A stretch of DNA of 53,561 nucleotides. Origin: Ardenticatenaceae bacterium. Its GTDB lineage: Bacteria; Chloroflexota; Anaerolineae; Promineifilales; Promineifilaceae. Below, piece after piece: positions 18,401 to 25,841 of the stretch. Under the pieces are notes generated by a model that saw only the letters and a list, made by a program, of their open reading frames with translations, did no database searches and had not been told where the DNA came from. The stretch lies in the NCBI GenBank assembly GCA_020634415.1, contig JACKBT010000032.1, positions 1 through 53,561 on the forward strand. Reading direction: 5' to 3'. Every line of letters starts with the position of its first letter. The first letter of the stretch is position 1. Made by a program: the position numbers and the translations under genes.

Positions 18401-21400
18401 CAGCCAATTCATCTGGCAGCAAGCCAAAAACGGCCGTGCCGCCATGGCCTCCCAAGCCGGTGATTATGCCACTGCGGTCGCCGATTACACCGAACTCCTA
18501 CAAGTCACCAACGATGCAGCCAGTGTGTACGTCAGCCGCGCCATTGCCTACCAGGGTTTAGCCGTGTCCAGCGAAACGGCCGTTCCCGACAACGGCAGCC
18601 TCAACACCCAAGAAGACTTCAACATCAAAGCACTGGCCGATTACAACAGCGCCATCCAACTCGACGACGAAAACGCCAACTACTACCTATGGCGCGGTGT
18701 CGCCTACCACAGCCTGGGCAATATTGACCAGGCCCAACTCGACTACGAAGCCGCCCTCGACATCACCGAGGCCACCGACACCACACCCCTCAACGAAACC
18801 GGCCAGTCCCAAGCCCTTACCGGTTTGGGCTGGATTGAGTACAGCAAGGGCAACTACGAACGCTCACTAGACTACTTTGAAGATGCCAGCAGCCTTGACC
18901 CCGACTCCGCCGCCGCCCCCGTGGGCCAAGGGTACGCCCACTACTCCTTACGGCAGTACGACGAAGCCTTAGACACCTGGCAAACGGCCGTCTCCCTCGA
19001 CCCCAACAACCCCATCACCTACATCTCCCTGGGCACACTCTACTGGCGCGTCGGCACACTCGGCAGCAACTACAACAAACTCAGCGGCACAGACCGCTGC
19101 GCCCAAGACTTCCTCACCGACGAGCAAAAAACAGCCTCAGCCCAGCAGCTAGAAACCTCCATAGACAACTTCGAGCAGTCACTCGCCCAACCCAACCAAA
19201 CCGACAACGAACGCGCTTTCACCTATCGCACCATCGCCCAGGTACAATCCCTCCTCAAAGACTGCCCCGGTTATGAAGCAGCGGCCGTTTTGCAAAACGT
19301 GGTCGCCAACTACCAAAACGCCATCCAACTCGACCCCGCCAACGCCGCCTACTGGCACAACAAAGCCCGCTTCGCCTACAGCGTCTGGCGCAGCCTGCCC
19401 CCCGACACTGGCCCCGCCGCCCGCGAATGGCTCTTCGCCGGCATGGCCGACAACGAAATGGCCCTCTCCCTCAACCCTGTAGACAATCCCAATCAGGGCT
19501 ACATTCCCAACGAGTGGCAGGCGGCCTTCACCCGCGCCATCGGCAGCACCCTCACTCGCGGCGATGAGCGTTTTCGCAATGGCGAACACGATGTCGCTCT
19601 CGACTATTACGAACTAATGGCAACCAATCAGCCAGACAATGCCCTGGCCGCCTTCAAAGCCAGCCTCGCCGCACAAGCCCTCGGCAACCAAACCCTGTCC
19701 GATCAGTGGTATGAGCAAGGATATGAGCAGGCCACTGCCCAAAATCAGCCCGACCTGATTGCCGAATACCAGACCAGGCGGGCGATTTACCAGCGTTTTG
19801 CCGAGGCATTGGCGGTGATGGGCAACGGCCGTTGGCAAGAAGCCGCCACCTTATATGATGAAGCCATCTGGCAAGCCGCCCAGGCCCAAACCCCAGACCT
19901 GATAGATGCTGCCGCCAGCGACCTGCGCAACTACCTCATCGCCCACCCAGACATAGATGTGACCCAGGCTTATTGGCCGCTGCGCTACGAAGCCCCCAGC
20001 CGCAGCCTGGAAAGCCTGGCCCTGCCCGACCTCTACTGGCAGTACCGCTCCGATTTTGGCTACAAACTGGTTGAAGGGCTGTTTCTAGAGATGCCCGGGC
20101 GCGAAGCCGATTACGCCACCATTTTCAACAGCATCACAAACGATATTTACCAGGCGGCCGAACTGGCCGTAACCACCCACACCGAACAGGCCGAAACCCT
20201 CACCAACAGCAATATTGGCGTACTTTATTTGCAACGAGGCAATGGCTATTTTGAGGATGGCGACTATGCCCTGGCCCTGGCCGATTTTGAACAAGCCTTG
20301 AATCGCATTGTGCCTGTCAGCCCAGAAAGTTTGGCCGAGTATACCGAAGCGGCTTTTAAGGCTGGCCTAACGGCCGTTGCCCTCAATGATTACACCGCCG
20401 CCGTCACCTGGTATGACACCGCCACCCAACGCGCCGCCCAATTACGCGATCAAGGCATGGTGCAAACGGCCGCTGCCGCTTTGGGAACTTATCTGTTGGC
20501 ACACGAGAACGAAGATATAACGGCCGTTTATTGGCCCCTGGCCTACAACTCACCCTCCCTCGCCGCCACCACCGAGCCTGACCTCTACTGGCGCTACCGA
20601 GCCGAGTTCGGCTGGCAGATCATCGCCACCCTGTTCAACGAACTGCCCGGCCAGGAAGCCGCCCTGGAACAGATTTTTGCCGCCGCCCAGGCCGACTTAG
20701 AACGAGCGGCCCAATTCGATGCCGTTCATGAATCCCGTCTTAACTACCTTGCCAACACCAACATGGGCAACTTTTACTTGCTGCGCGGCCAGCAGCGTTA
20801 CCGCGCCGAGCAGTTTGCTCTAGCCCAGGCCGACTTTGAGGAAGCCCTTAGCCGCCTGCAAGCAGGCCAGCAGGCTGTAACCAATGATTTGATTCAGGCC
20901 AATTTGTGGGCGGGTCTGACGGCGTTGGTGCAGGGAGATTACGGCCGTTCTGCCGACTGGCACAATCGCGGCATTGAGTTAGCCGCCGCCAACAGCGATC
21001 TCGTCTCTGTAACAGATGCGGCCAACCGCATGGCTCAGGCTTTGCAGGAAAATCCCAATCTAGATTTGCTGGCCGCATATTGGCCGTTGAGTGAGGCTAG
21101 AGGAGATAGAGAAACGGCCGTTGCCAACCTCAACCGCGCCGATCTCTACTGGGCCTATCGCGCCGAATTCGGCTTCCGCCTCATCTTCCGCCTCTTCCAG
21201 GCCAGTTCCGGCAGCGAAAGCCAGTTAGAAACGATGTTCAACGAACTAATCGCCGACATCGAAACCGCCTACACCCTCAACCCCGCAGCTCACCAGGTAA
21301 AGCGCGACTTCTTCGTAGATGCCAACATTGGCTGGAACTATTTGCAGCGCGGCAAAGATCATCTGGCGGCTGGCCGCTACCAACCCGCCATGGCCGACCT

Positions 21401-21629
21401 GGAGCAGGCCATCCAGCGCATCCAGCCCACCAGCCTCAACGCCCGCAACGACTATCTCGATGCCCTTTTCAACGCCGGGCTGGCCGAACTGGCTTTGGGC
21501 GATTTTGCCCAGGCCCAAATCTGGTATCAGCAAGGTGTCTCCGCCGCTGGCGAGCAAGGCCGCGACAAGCTGACCGAAGCCGGACGGCAGTTGGAGCAGT
21601 TGTTATTCGGCCAGGCGTTGGATGGGTAA
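15438..21629 (+). CDS. Giant winged-helix / multi-TM / TPR protein (2063 residues)
   Basis: Likely membrane scaffold or sensor, function unknown. Residues 1 to about 95 look like a winged helix (LLYQMLEDTHPKMVEALYQASISPWYDLPFF...RYSFIIPL...YSVRPDERDWLQRHW). Helical repeats follow, with a hydrophobic segment at about 303-335. TM helices lie near 567-587 and 637-663. A soluble stretch resembling a bacterial PH-type domain follows (about 670-765), then about five more TM helices at about 768-930. From about 995 to the end there are TPR repeats (for example ADYNSAIQLDDENANYYLWRGVAYHSLGN). The last 600 residues hold three tandem modules of 184-187 residues, each with YWPL followed by DLYWxYRxxFG (at nucleotides 20028, 20580 and 21141), plus a partial fourth. 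No Shine-Dalgarno is visible. It pairs with the upstream NTPase. Confidence 0.8.
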   Translation: MDLPQDPAAQLLYQMLEDTHPKMVEALYQASISPWYDLPFFTAVRAEDDGRNEALLPRLTRYSFIIPLQSNNGHTIYSVRPDERDWLQRHWIASNPQDFQATHQRAYTYRHTHPDPANPDAHAQNELYHLFFADFAAAADRLTDLFRIYFTDRRLTAMERLLTTADEARTYLELLQHPGLHDLDNLLLHLNTRLSQLRGYWRESIEPLRRLLEDPKLSHDLAPYVVRAYGLALCQIDQHVEAIEQLKFALTEFEQRTQTADHPRILQAEQGYTMIALGDAYIGLAAQARGISQDMTVPTFGRFHILSDFFNFFISLPLVFYLTFYLGYRVWLPQFWPIYKDLDWIIARLFATAARYYKKADPLLEAESAQAQQANQAGTINLEYLPRQEGVFADEKLAYLYMQMGAYREARQLFDYLLSEQEAPLGEYRRASIRVGLAHTLVQLNENNLARTELERAMTVLEFYEEPELQAIARAVLGQAMLETSSQTADPEATTTAAIYHLYEAMQLHQAQGHWIKATEVSEYLLAITHDSAYSLTADQKEDAQQTAETLSKRHYPMPYRNRVTTLFRRFVLVLLAVIVFFLMPMSTIKLDIGTSTVPQITFQASPLLDPSNADFTPDLMQGVTALNLAQPPNPDVLVTLGIQLVLGYLLISTSLGLLAMSFTPLRQVQKAGQAQVMRLDAQGIRVGQGWTQSSINWSDATRYIQADVRLLQNWLPDSSYSVLQAGPRSIFIGGSTAWYASLRNRIARQLPPATEQIHLSHTLIRSRMGICILITSLILFTIALMGTFAPQIVPQDWLGPYSLADLYPYVYLGFFIPMIWWYIYQPLHKRWRIEPATTPIYWAGGIGLLLAILRLSTRFRPWFTIPDIYPDLLITGLLLATAIIIWNARDYQKVLVRPNWLRLGSAVFAGILSLFMVAHLIQVVLAYHHLIRGNYYQTLALEEPETAAHEADSLAAYKLSLDITETKLLGLLDTHTPSRTAVGIPRPSQFIWQQAKNGRAAMASQAGDYATAVADYTELLQVTNDAASVYVSRAIAYQGLAVSSETAVPDNGSLNTQEDFNIKALADYNSAIQLDDENANYYLWRGVAYHSLGNIDQAQLDYEAALDITEATDTTPLNETGQSQALTGLGWIEYSKGNYERSLDYFEDASSLDPDSAAAPVGQGYAHYSLRQYDEALDTWQTAVSLDPNNPITYISLGTLYWRVGTLGSNYNKLSGTDRCAQDFLTDEQKTASAQQLETSIDNFEQSLAQPNQTDNERAFTYRTIAQVQSLLKDCPGYEAAAVLQNVVANYQNAIQLDPANAAYWHNKARFAYSVWRSLPPDTGPAAREWLFAGMADNEMALSLNPVDNPNQGYIPNEWQAAFTRAIGSTLTRGDERFRNGEHDVALDYYELMATNQPDNALAAFKASLAAQALGNQTLSDQWYEQGYEQATAQNQPDLIAEYQTRRAIYQRFAEALAVMGNGRWQEAATLYDEAIWQAAQAQTPDLIDAAASDLRNYLIAHPDIDVTQAYWPLRYEAPSRSLESLALPDLYWQYRSDFGYKLVEGLFLEMPGREADYATIFNSITNDIYQAAELAVTTHTEQAETLTNSNIGVLYLQRGNGYFEDGDYALALADFEQALNRIVPVSPESLAEYTEAAFKAGLTAVALNDYTAAVTWYDTATQRAAQLRDQGMVQTAAAALGTYLLAHENEDITAVYWPLAYNSPSLAATTEPDLYWRYRAEFGWQIIATLFNELPGQEAALEQIFAAAQADLERAAQFDAVHESRLNYLANTNMGNFYLLRGQQRYRAEQFALAQADFEEALSRLQAGQQAVTNDLIQANLWAGLTALVQGDYGRSADWHNRGIELAAANSDLVSVTDAANRMAQALQENPNLDLLAAYWPLSEARGDRETAVANLNRADLYWAYRAEFGFRLIFRLFQASSGSESQLETMFNELIADIETAYTLNPAAHQVKRDFFVDANIGWNYLQRGKDHLAAGRYQPAMADLEQAIQRIQPTSLNARNDYLDALFNAGLAELALGDFAQAQIWYQQGVSAAGEQGRDKLTEAGRQLEQLLFGQALDG

Positions 21630-21631
21630 AA

Positions 21632-22480
21632 TCACGACCGATAATCGTAAAAGCCAAGCCCCGCTTTACGGCCGTTTCGCCCACTCTCCACCATTCTCTT
21701 TTGAATGGGGTGGGGGCGGTACTTGGGGTCATGGAAATAGGCTTCGTAGACAGATTGGGTGACGGCAAAGTTGACATCACAGCCAATGAGGTCAATCAAC
21801 TCAAACGGCCCCATGCGGAAGCCCAGCGATTTAAGCAGTTTGTCAATCGTGGCCACATCAGCCGCGCCTTCCCCCAACAAGCGCAAAGCTTCGCCGTAAA
21901 ACGGCCGTGCCACCCGATTGACAATAAAAGCAGGCGTATCCTGGCAGAGAACGGCCGTCTTCTCCACCGCCGCCACATACGCCAGACACGCCGCCACCGT
22001 CGCCTCACTCGTAAAATCAGCCCGCACCACCTCCACCAGCTTCATAATATGGGCCGGGTTAAAAAAGTGCAGCCCAATCACACGGTCAGCGCGGTTGGTC
22101 GCCCCAGCAATGGCGTTGATGCTGAGACTGGAGGTGTTGCTGGCAAGGATGGTATGTTCGGCTGCGCACGCAGCCAACGTCCCAAAAATTTCCCGCTTCA
22201 ACGCCAGCTTTTCCGGCGCGGCCTCGATAACAAGATCGGCCGTAGCCGCTGTCTCCAGTGATGTTGTGAGGGTAAAGGCGGCTTTGGCCGCAGCGGCGGT
22301 GGATTCGGCCGTTTTCCCCCGCGCCACCCCCTTATCAATCGAAGCCCGAATCTCCGCCAGTGCCGCATCCAAAAACTCTTGCGCCACATCATACAAAATC
22401 ACCCCATACCCCGCCAAAGCCGACACCTGAGCAATCCCCCGCCCCATCGTTCCCGCGCCAATAACTGCTACTGTTTTCAT
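21632..22480 (-). CDS. 3-hydroxyacyl-CoA (3-hydroxybutyryl-CoA type) dehydrogenase
   Basis: NAD(P)-dependent oxidation of 3-hydroxyacyl-CoA, or the reverse reduction, in fatty-acid or butyrate metabolism. At 282 residues it is the usual stand-alone length. The Rossmann fold begins at the N-terminus (VAVIGAGTMGRGIAQVSALAGYGVILYD). The catalytic His lies in IGLHFFNPAHIMKLVEVV. Also present are the NTSSLSI motif and the C-terminal helical domain (GFRMGPFELIDLIGCDVN, ending RKAGLGFYDYRS). The enoyl-CoA hydratase/isomerase gene is upstream on the same strand, 61 bases away, suggesting one acyl-CoA operon. The GGAGACT-type hairpin lies between them. Confidence 0.95.
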   Translation of the reverse strand: MKTVAVIGAGTMGRGIAQVSALAGYGVILYDVAQEFLDAALAEIRASIDKGVARGKTAESTAAAAKAAFTLTTSLETAATADLVIEAAPEKLALKREIFGTLAACAAEHTILASNTSSLSINAIAGATNRADRVIGLHFFNPAHIMKLVEVVRADFTSEATVAACLAYVAAVEKTAVLCQDTPAFIVNRVARPFYGEALRLLGEGAADVATIDKLLKSLGFRMGPFELIDLIGCDVNFAVTQSVYEAYFHDPKYRPHPIQKRMVESGRNGRKAGLGFYDYRS

Positions 22481-22495
22481 AGTTAACTGGAAATT

Positions 22496-22536
22496 GGAGA
22501 CTGGAGATTAATCACACCTGGCAATCTCCAGTCTCC
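22496..22536. repeat. GGAGACT-family intergenic hairpin, copy 2
   Basis: GGAGACTGGAGATT at 22496-22509 pairs with AATCTCCAGTCTCC at 22523-22536 (14 of 14). It lies between the two acyl-CoA genes. Confidence 0.85.
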
Positions 22537-22541
22537 GGTCT

Positions 22542-23327
22542 CTACTCTCCTCTAAACTCCGCCGACCGCTTCTGCAAAAAGGCATTCACACCTTCTTCAA
22601 AATCATGGCTGTGGCTGCAAATCTCTTGTAAATAGGCTTCATAGTCGAGGGCTTCATCCAGCGACAGGTTCCACGATTTTTGCATGGCCCGTTTCGCCAG
22701 CCCATAGGCCAGGGTGGCTCCCGTTGCCAAGGGGCCAGTCCAGGCGGCCACTGTCTCCATGAGGGTTTCGGGGCTGGTGACGGCGTTGACCACGCCCCAT
22801 TCCAGGGCTTTTTGGGCGGTGAGGCGATCGGCCGTTATCGCCAACTCATACGCCCGCCCATAACCAATCATACGCGGCAAAAACCAGTTGATGCCGCTGT
22901 CTGGCACCAGGCCAATCTTGCTAAAAGCCAAAATAAAACTGGCCTTTTCCGAGACAATCCGCACATCGGCGGCCAGAGCCACGCCCACGCCCGCCCCCGC
23001 TGCCACTCCATTCACCGCCGCAATAATCGGCTTCTCCAACGACACCATCGCCTTAATCAGCCGATGATAACCATGCCGCAGATGCTCGCCAATGGAAAAC
23101 CCCTCGCCCCGCGCCTGCACATCGCCCAAATCCTGGCCCGACGAGAAAGCCCGCCCCGCCCCCGTCATAACAATCACCCGCACACTTTTATCCCGGCCCG
23201 CCTGCTTCAGGGCATCAGTCGTCTCTTTAATCATCAAATCATTAAAAGCGTTCAGGGTATCGGGCCGGTTGAGGGTAATGGTAGCCACGTTATCGGCCGT
23301 TTCAAACAAAATCGTCTCGTAACTCAT
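22542..23327 (-). CDS. Enoyl-CoA hydratase/isomerase family protein, PaaG-like
   Basis: Crotonase-fold enzyme of 261 residues. The start is taken as ATG at 23327, five bases after AGGAGTTGTG. A GTG one codon earlier is too close to that site. Seen: TLNRPDTLNAFN, the oxyanion-hole segments AFSSGQDLGD and AAVNGVAAGAGVGVALAADVRI, and FSKIGLVPDSGINWFLPRMIG. The Asp in VPDSG, where hydratases usually carry Glu, is the pattern of PaaG-type isomerases. The active reaction may therefore be isomerisation of an enoyl- or epoxy-CoA rather than hydration. Neighbour of the 3-hydroxyacyl-CoA dehydrogenase in a probable operon. Confidence 0.92.
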   Translation of the reverse strand: MSYETILFETADNVATITLNRPDTLNAFNDLMIKETTDALKQAGRDKSVRVIVMTGAGRAFSSGQDLGDVQARGEGFSIGEHLRHGYHRLIKAMVSLEKPIIAAVNGVAAGAGVGVALAADVRIVSEKASFILAFSKIGLVPDSGINWFLPRMIGYGRAYELAITADRLTAQKALEWGVVNAVTSPETLMETVAAWTGPLATGATLAYGLAKRAMQKSWNLSLDEALDYEAYLQEICSHSHDFEEGVNAFLQKRSAEFRGE

Positions 23328-23346
23328 CACAACTCCTAAAAAACAT

Positions 23347-23387
23347 AAAGCGTAAAACGTAATGGTTGTTTACGTTTTACGCTTTAC
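23347..23387. repeat. Intergenic hairpin (ACGTTTTACG word)
   Basis: AAAGCGTAAAACGTA (from about 23347) pairs with TACGTTTTACGCTTT (to about 23387), a 15-base perfect arm. It lies upstream of the enoyl-CoA hydratase/isomerase gene and downstream of the hypothetical at 23422-23805. Confidence 0.75.
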
Positions 23388-23421
23388 GGTTTACAAAAGC
23401 ATACTTATAAATGAAAAGATG

Positions 23422-23805
23422 CTAGAAAAAACCTATATCATTCTCATCACCTTCGTCCATCTCCTCCTCTTCCTCATCATCCTCATCCTCATCATATTCC
23501 ACCGGAAAGGAGACCCAAAGACGTAAAAGCTGGCCTTCATCCACTTCACCCAGCCGCATTGCTACCACATCAAGCTGCTGGCGCATCCGCATTTCGTCCG
23601 GGAAATCCAGGCGAACAGGACGACCCTCGCGCCAGGCGCGTTGGCATCGTTCCATAATATCTTCACCTGTTGCCGTCCGTAATTCACAAATCGCCACTTC
23701 CTGATCATATGGCCCTTCGTATACTGTCTGTAACCAATAGGGGCTGGGCATAAAATCCGGCGTTGGCCCTTCAATAATGTTGATGAATTCTGGTTCTTTT
23801 TCCAC
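23422..23805 (-). CDS. Hypothetical protein with very acidic C-terminus
   Basis: A 127-residue protein, not recognised. Residues 1-95 form a plausible small alpha/beta domain (GPYDQEVAICELRTATGEDIMERCQRAWREGRPVRLDFPDEMRMRQQLDVVAMRLGEVDEGQLLRLWVSFPVEY). The last 28 residues are almost all Asp/Glu. The acidic tail could be a protein- or cation-binding extension. It has its own spacing on both sides and no obvious operon partner. Confidence 0.65.
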   Translation of the reverse strand: MEKEPEFINIIEGPTPDFMPSPYWLQTVYEGPYDQEVAICELRTATGEDIMERCQRAWREGRPVRLDFPDEMRMRQQLDVVAMRLGEVDEGQLLRLWVSFPVEYDEDEDDEEEEEMDEGDENDIGFF

Positions 23806-23907
23806 AGTTCACCTTATGTTTCTTTAAAGATGAGCCTATACTACTGTTAGTTGCGGGGGATGGCAAGCCCAAAAACAAAAAATCTGTGAATATTTAGAAT
23901 GGAGACT

Positions 23908-24942
23908 TTAGCCGGAAACAGAGTTCCTCAGCCCATCAAGCGGCTGCACACCTGTCAACTCCTCAAGGCTTGTAAGTTGTTCCCGTGTGCCTAAAACAAT
24001 CAGCTCATCACCAGCTTGCAACACCGTATCGGCATCGGGCATCACGGTGCCACCTGCCCGCCGCAGCAGAGCCACCAGGGTCACACCCGTGCGCCGCCGG
24101 ATGTTCGAGTCGCCCACCGTTTGCCCAATCAGCACCGAATTGGGTTGGATGACCAGCTCTTCCAGCCACAACTCAAGGCCACCATCCAAGGTCACTACAT
24201 CCAAAAAGTCGGTTACGTGGGGGCGGATGACGATATTTGCCATGTGCTTGCCCCCAATTTGATAGGGCGAGACGACACGATTGGCACCAGCGCGAATCAT
24301 TTTCTGCTCGTTAGCGGCATCCACCGTCCGTGCCACGATGTACAAATTGCCATTCAAGGCCCGCGCCGACAGCACAATGAACAAATTGCGGGAATCATCG
24401 CCCGTGCCCACCACCAGGCCCCAGGCCCGGCCAATACCGGCCTGAATGAGGGCTTCGTCGCGGGTGGCATCGGCATGTAGGACGACGAAGCCATCTTCTT
24501 GGGCAGTTTCAATGCGGTCAAGGGTGTTGTCTATGACCACAACCGGCCGTTTGCCATCACGCAGCGTTAGGGCTGCGCTTTTACCCACCCGCCCATAACC
24601 ACACACAATGATATGGTTCTGCAATTTGTCAATCGTTCGCATCATGCGTCTGCTCCGTAAGTTGGCGGCAACATGCCCGGTTAAAAAATATTCCCCCAAA
24701 CGGCCGAATCCATACGCCACGCTGCCCACCCCCGACATGATGATCAGCACCGTAAAAATACGACCTGGGGTGGATAACGGCCGTACTTCACCAAACCCCA
24801 CCGTCGTCAATGTAATCGCCGTCATATAAAACGCATCCGGCAGACTCCACCCCTCAATCACCATATAGCCCACTGTACCCGCCACAAACAGCAGCACAAC
24901 CAACAAAACCAAAGGCCAAACACTGCGTCTAAAACTCACCAT
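23908..24942 (-). CDS. Potassium channel protein with RCK (TrkA-N and TrkA-C) domains
   Basis: Two-TM ligand-gated K+ channel of 344 residues. TM1 is at about residues 8-28, the pore helix and selectivity filter are TLTTVGFGE (about 45-52) and TM2 is at about 62-80. RCK-N follows with a nucleotide-binding GYGRVG (115-120) and HADATRDEALIQAGI, then RCK-C (ELVIQPNSVLIGQTVGDSNIRRRTGVTLVALLRRAG...DTVLQAGDELIVLGT). Start chosen at ATG 24942: the frame stays open to 25188, but that extension encodes the translated iterated repeat (see 25101-25193) and unstructured residues. The filter TVGFGE instead of TVGYG is a tolerated variant. Probably gated by a nucleotide or Ca2+. Confidence 0.9.
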   Translation of the reverse strand: MVSFRRSVWPLVLLVVLLFVAGTVGYMVIEGWSLPDAFYMTAITLTTVGFGEVRPLSTPGRIFTVLIIMSGVGSVAYGFGRLGEYFLTGHVAANLRSRRMMRTIDKLQNHIIVCGYGRVGKSAALTLRDGKRPVVVIDNTLDRIETAQEDGFVVLHADATRDEALIQAGIGRAWGLVVGTGDDSRNLFIVLSARALNGNLYIVARTVDAANEQKMIRAGANRVVSPYQIGGKHMANIVIRPHVTDFLDVVTLDGGLELWLEELVIQPNSVLIGQTVGDSNIRRRTGVTLVALLRRAGGTVMPDADTVLQAGDELIVLGTREQLTSLEELTGVQPLDGLRNSVSG

Positions 24943-25100
24943 TGCCCTGTAGTTTACCCCTTGCCTCAGCAGAAACCAATCTCGCTCTTGATCCCATCTT
25001 ATGCTAAAATGAATTGATACTATTTTAGATCGTTCGTTGAAAACAGAGTGATGCCCATCTATGTTCAGCAGGAGACTAGAAACTCGGTAGATCGAAAAAA

Positions 25101-25193
25101 TTTGACGCAAAGGCGCAAAGAGGCAAAGAATTGAAAGAAAAAAGCCCAAAAAGCCTTTGTGTCCTTCGCTTCTTGGCGTTCTTTGCATTGAAA
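25101..25193. repeat. Imperfect inverted repeat of GCGCAAAG-type words
   Basis: The left half iterates variants of (G)CGCAAAG (25102-25130). The right half iterates the complement (CTTTGTGTCCTTCGCTTC..., 25160-25193). Similar 'ctttgcgtctttgcgcc' runs are known as dispersed intergenic sequences in many bacteria. Confidence 0.65.
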
Positions 25194-25218
25194 ATGTTGG
25201 TTTTTTAATCTATTGAAA

Positions 25219-25258
25219 TTGGAGACCAGGAAGATCACTATCCAGTCTCCAATCTCCA
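25219..25258. repeat. GGAGACT-family intergenic hairpin, copy 3
   Basis: TTGGAGAC near 25219 pairs with GTCTCCAA ending near 25253. The arms are shorter than in copies 1 and 2, and a second AATCTCC word follows. Confidence 0.7.
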
Positions 25259-25328
25259 AAATCACTAAATTAAAAACAAACGATTACTAACGACTCACAA
25301 CATCATATGGTGTGAAGGAGAAAAAATC

Positions 25329-25766
25329 ATGTCTGCCCTCAGTAATGGTTCTATGAAAAAGGGAGAAAAGCGCGAAAACTTTTCAGAAATCGGCTCAGTA
25401 ATTTATTCGGGACGTGGCTATGAGGCGCAGGTAACAGCCAAAACATTGACGCAAGAGTACGTTCAGCAGCCCGCAGCGATGTCACTGTCAGAAAATGCCC
25501 CCAGCATGGAGGAATTAGACCAGTTTATTGACAGTAGTTCGATACCCGAAGAAGCTAAAAAAGAAACCAAAGCCACGCTCCATCAGGGATTGTTAGTTGA
25601 ACTCAACAAAGGCGAGCAAGCCAGTGTTGCCACTGTAAAAGAGCAGTTGGTAATGATTACGGACAGTCTGCCCACTATTCGAGAGAAACTGCGCTGTTTT
25701 ATTGAAAACCATGAAGGTATTTCTAAGACTGTTCGTTTTGTAACCCATAAGATGCTGTTGGATTAA
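25329..25766 (+). CDS. Hypothetical protein (145 residues)
   Basis: Not recognised. A good AAGGAG site lies about 9 bases before the ATG, and the gene ends in front of a strong terminator, so it is probably a real monocistronic gene. The N-terminal half is polar (SEIGSVIYSGRGYEAQVTAKTLTQEYVQQ). The C-terminal half is helical (SMEELDQFIDSSSIPEEAKKETKATLHQGLLVELNKGEQASVATVKEQLVMITDSLPTIREKLRCFIENHEGISKTVRFVTHKML). No signal peptide, TM helix or catalytic motif was seen. Confidence 0.65.
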   Translation: MSALSNGSMKKGEKRENFSEIGSVIYSGRGYEAQVTAKTLTQEYVQQPAAMSLSENAPSMEELDQFIDSSSIPEEAKKETKATLHQGLLVELNKGEQASVATVKEQLVMITDSLPTIREKLRCFIENHEGISKTVRFVTHKMLLD

Positions 25767-25789
25767 CGGCCGTTTCCCCCACCCTCCAA

Positions 25790-25815
25790 CCCCAGGCACC
25801 CCGCCTGGGGTTTTT
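25790..25815 (+). terminator. Rho-independent terminator
   Basis: CCCCAGGC (25790-25797) and GCCTGGGG (25803-25810) form an 8-bp perfect stem with a 5-base loop, followed by TTTTT. It ends the gene at 25329-25766. Confidence 0.9.
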
Positions 25816-25841
25816 CAATTATTACATTGACAGGCTAAGCT

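Larger units (their letters stand above)
24943..25328. other. Intergenic gap of 386 bases with two repeat elements
   Basis: No convincing gene. It holds the GCGCAAAG-word inverted repeat (25101-25193) and copy 3 of the GGAGACT hairpin (25219-25258), then the AAGGAG ribosome site for the gene at 25329. The open frame here on the minus strand reads through repeat DNA and is not counted as coding. Confidence 0.7.

Noticed and set aside
24943..25188. 82-residue N-terminal extension of the potassium channel
   Set aside because: It translates intergenic repeat DNA; channel homology starts with TM1 right after Met at 24942.
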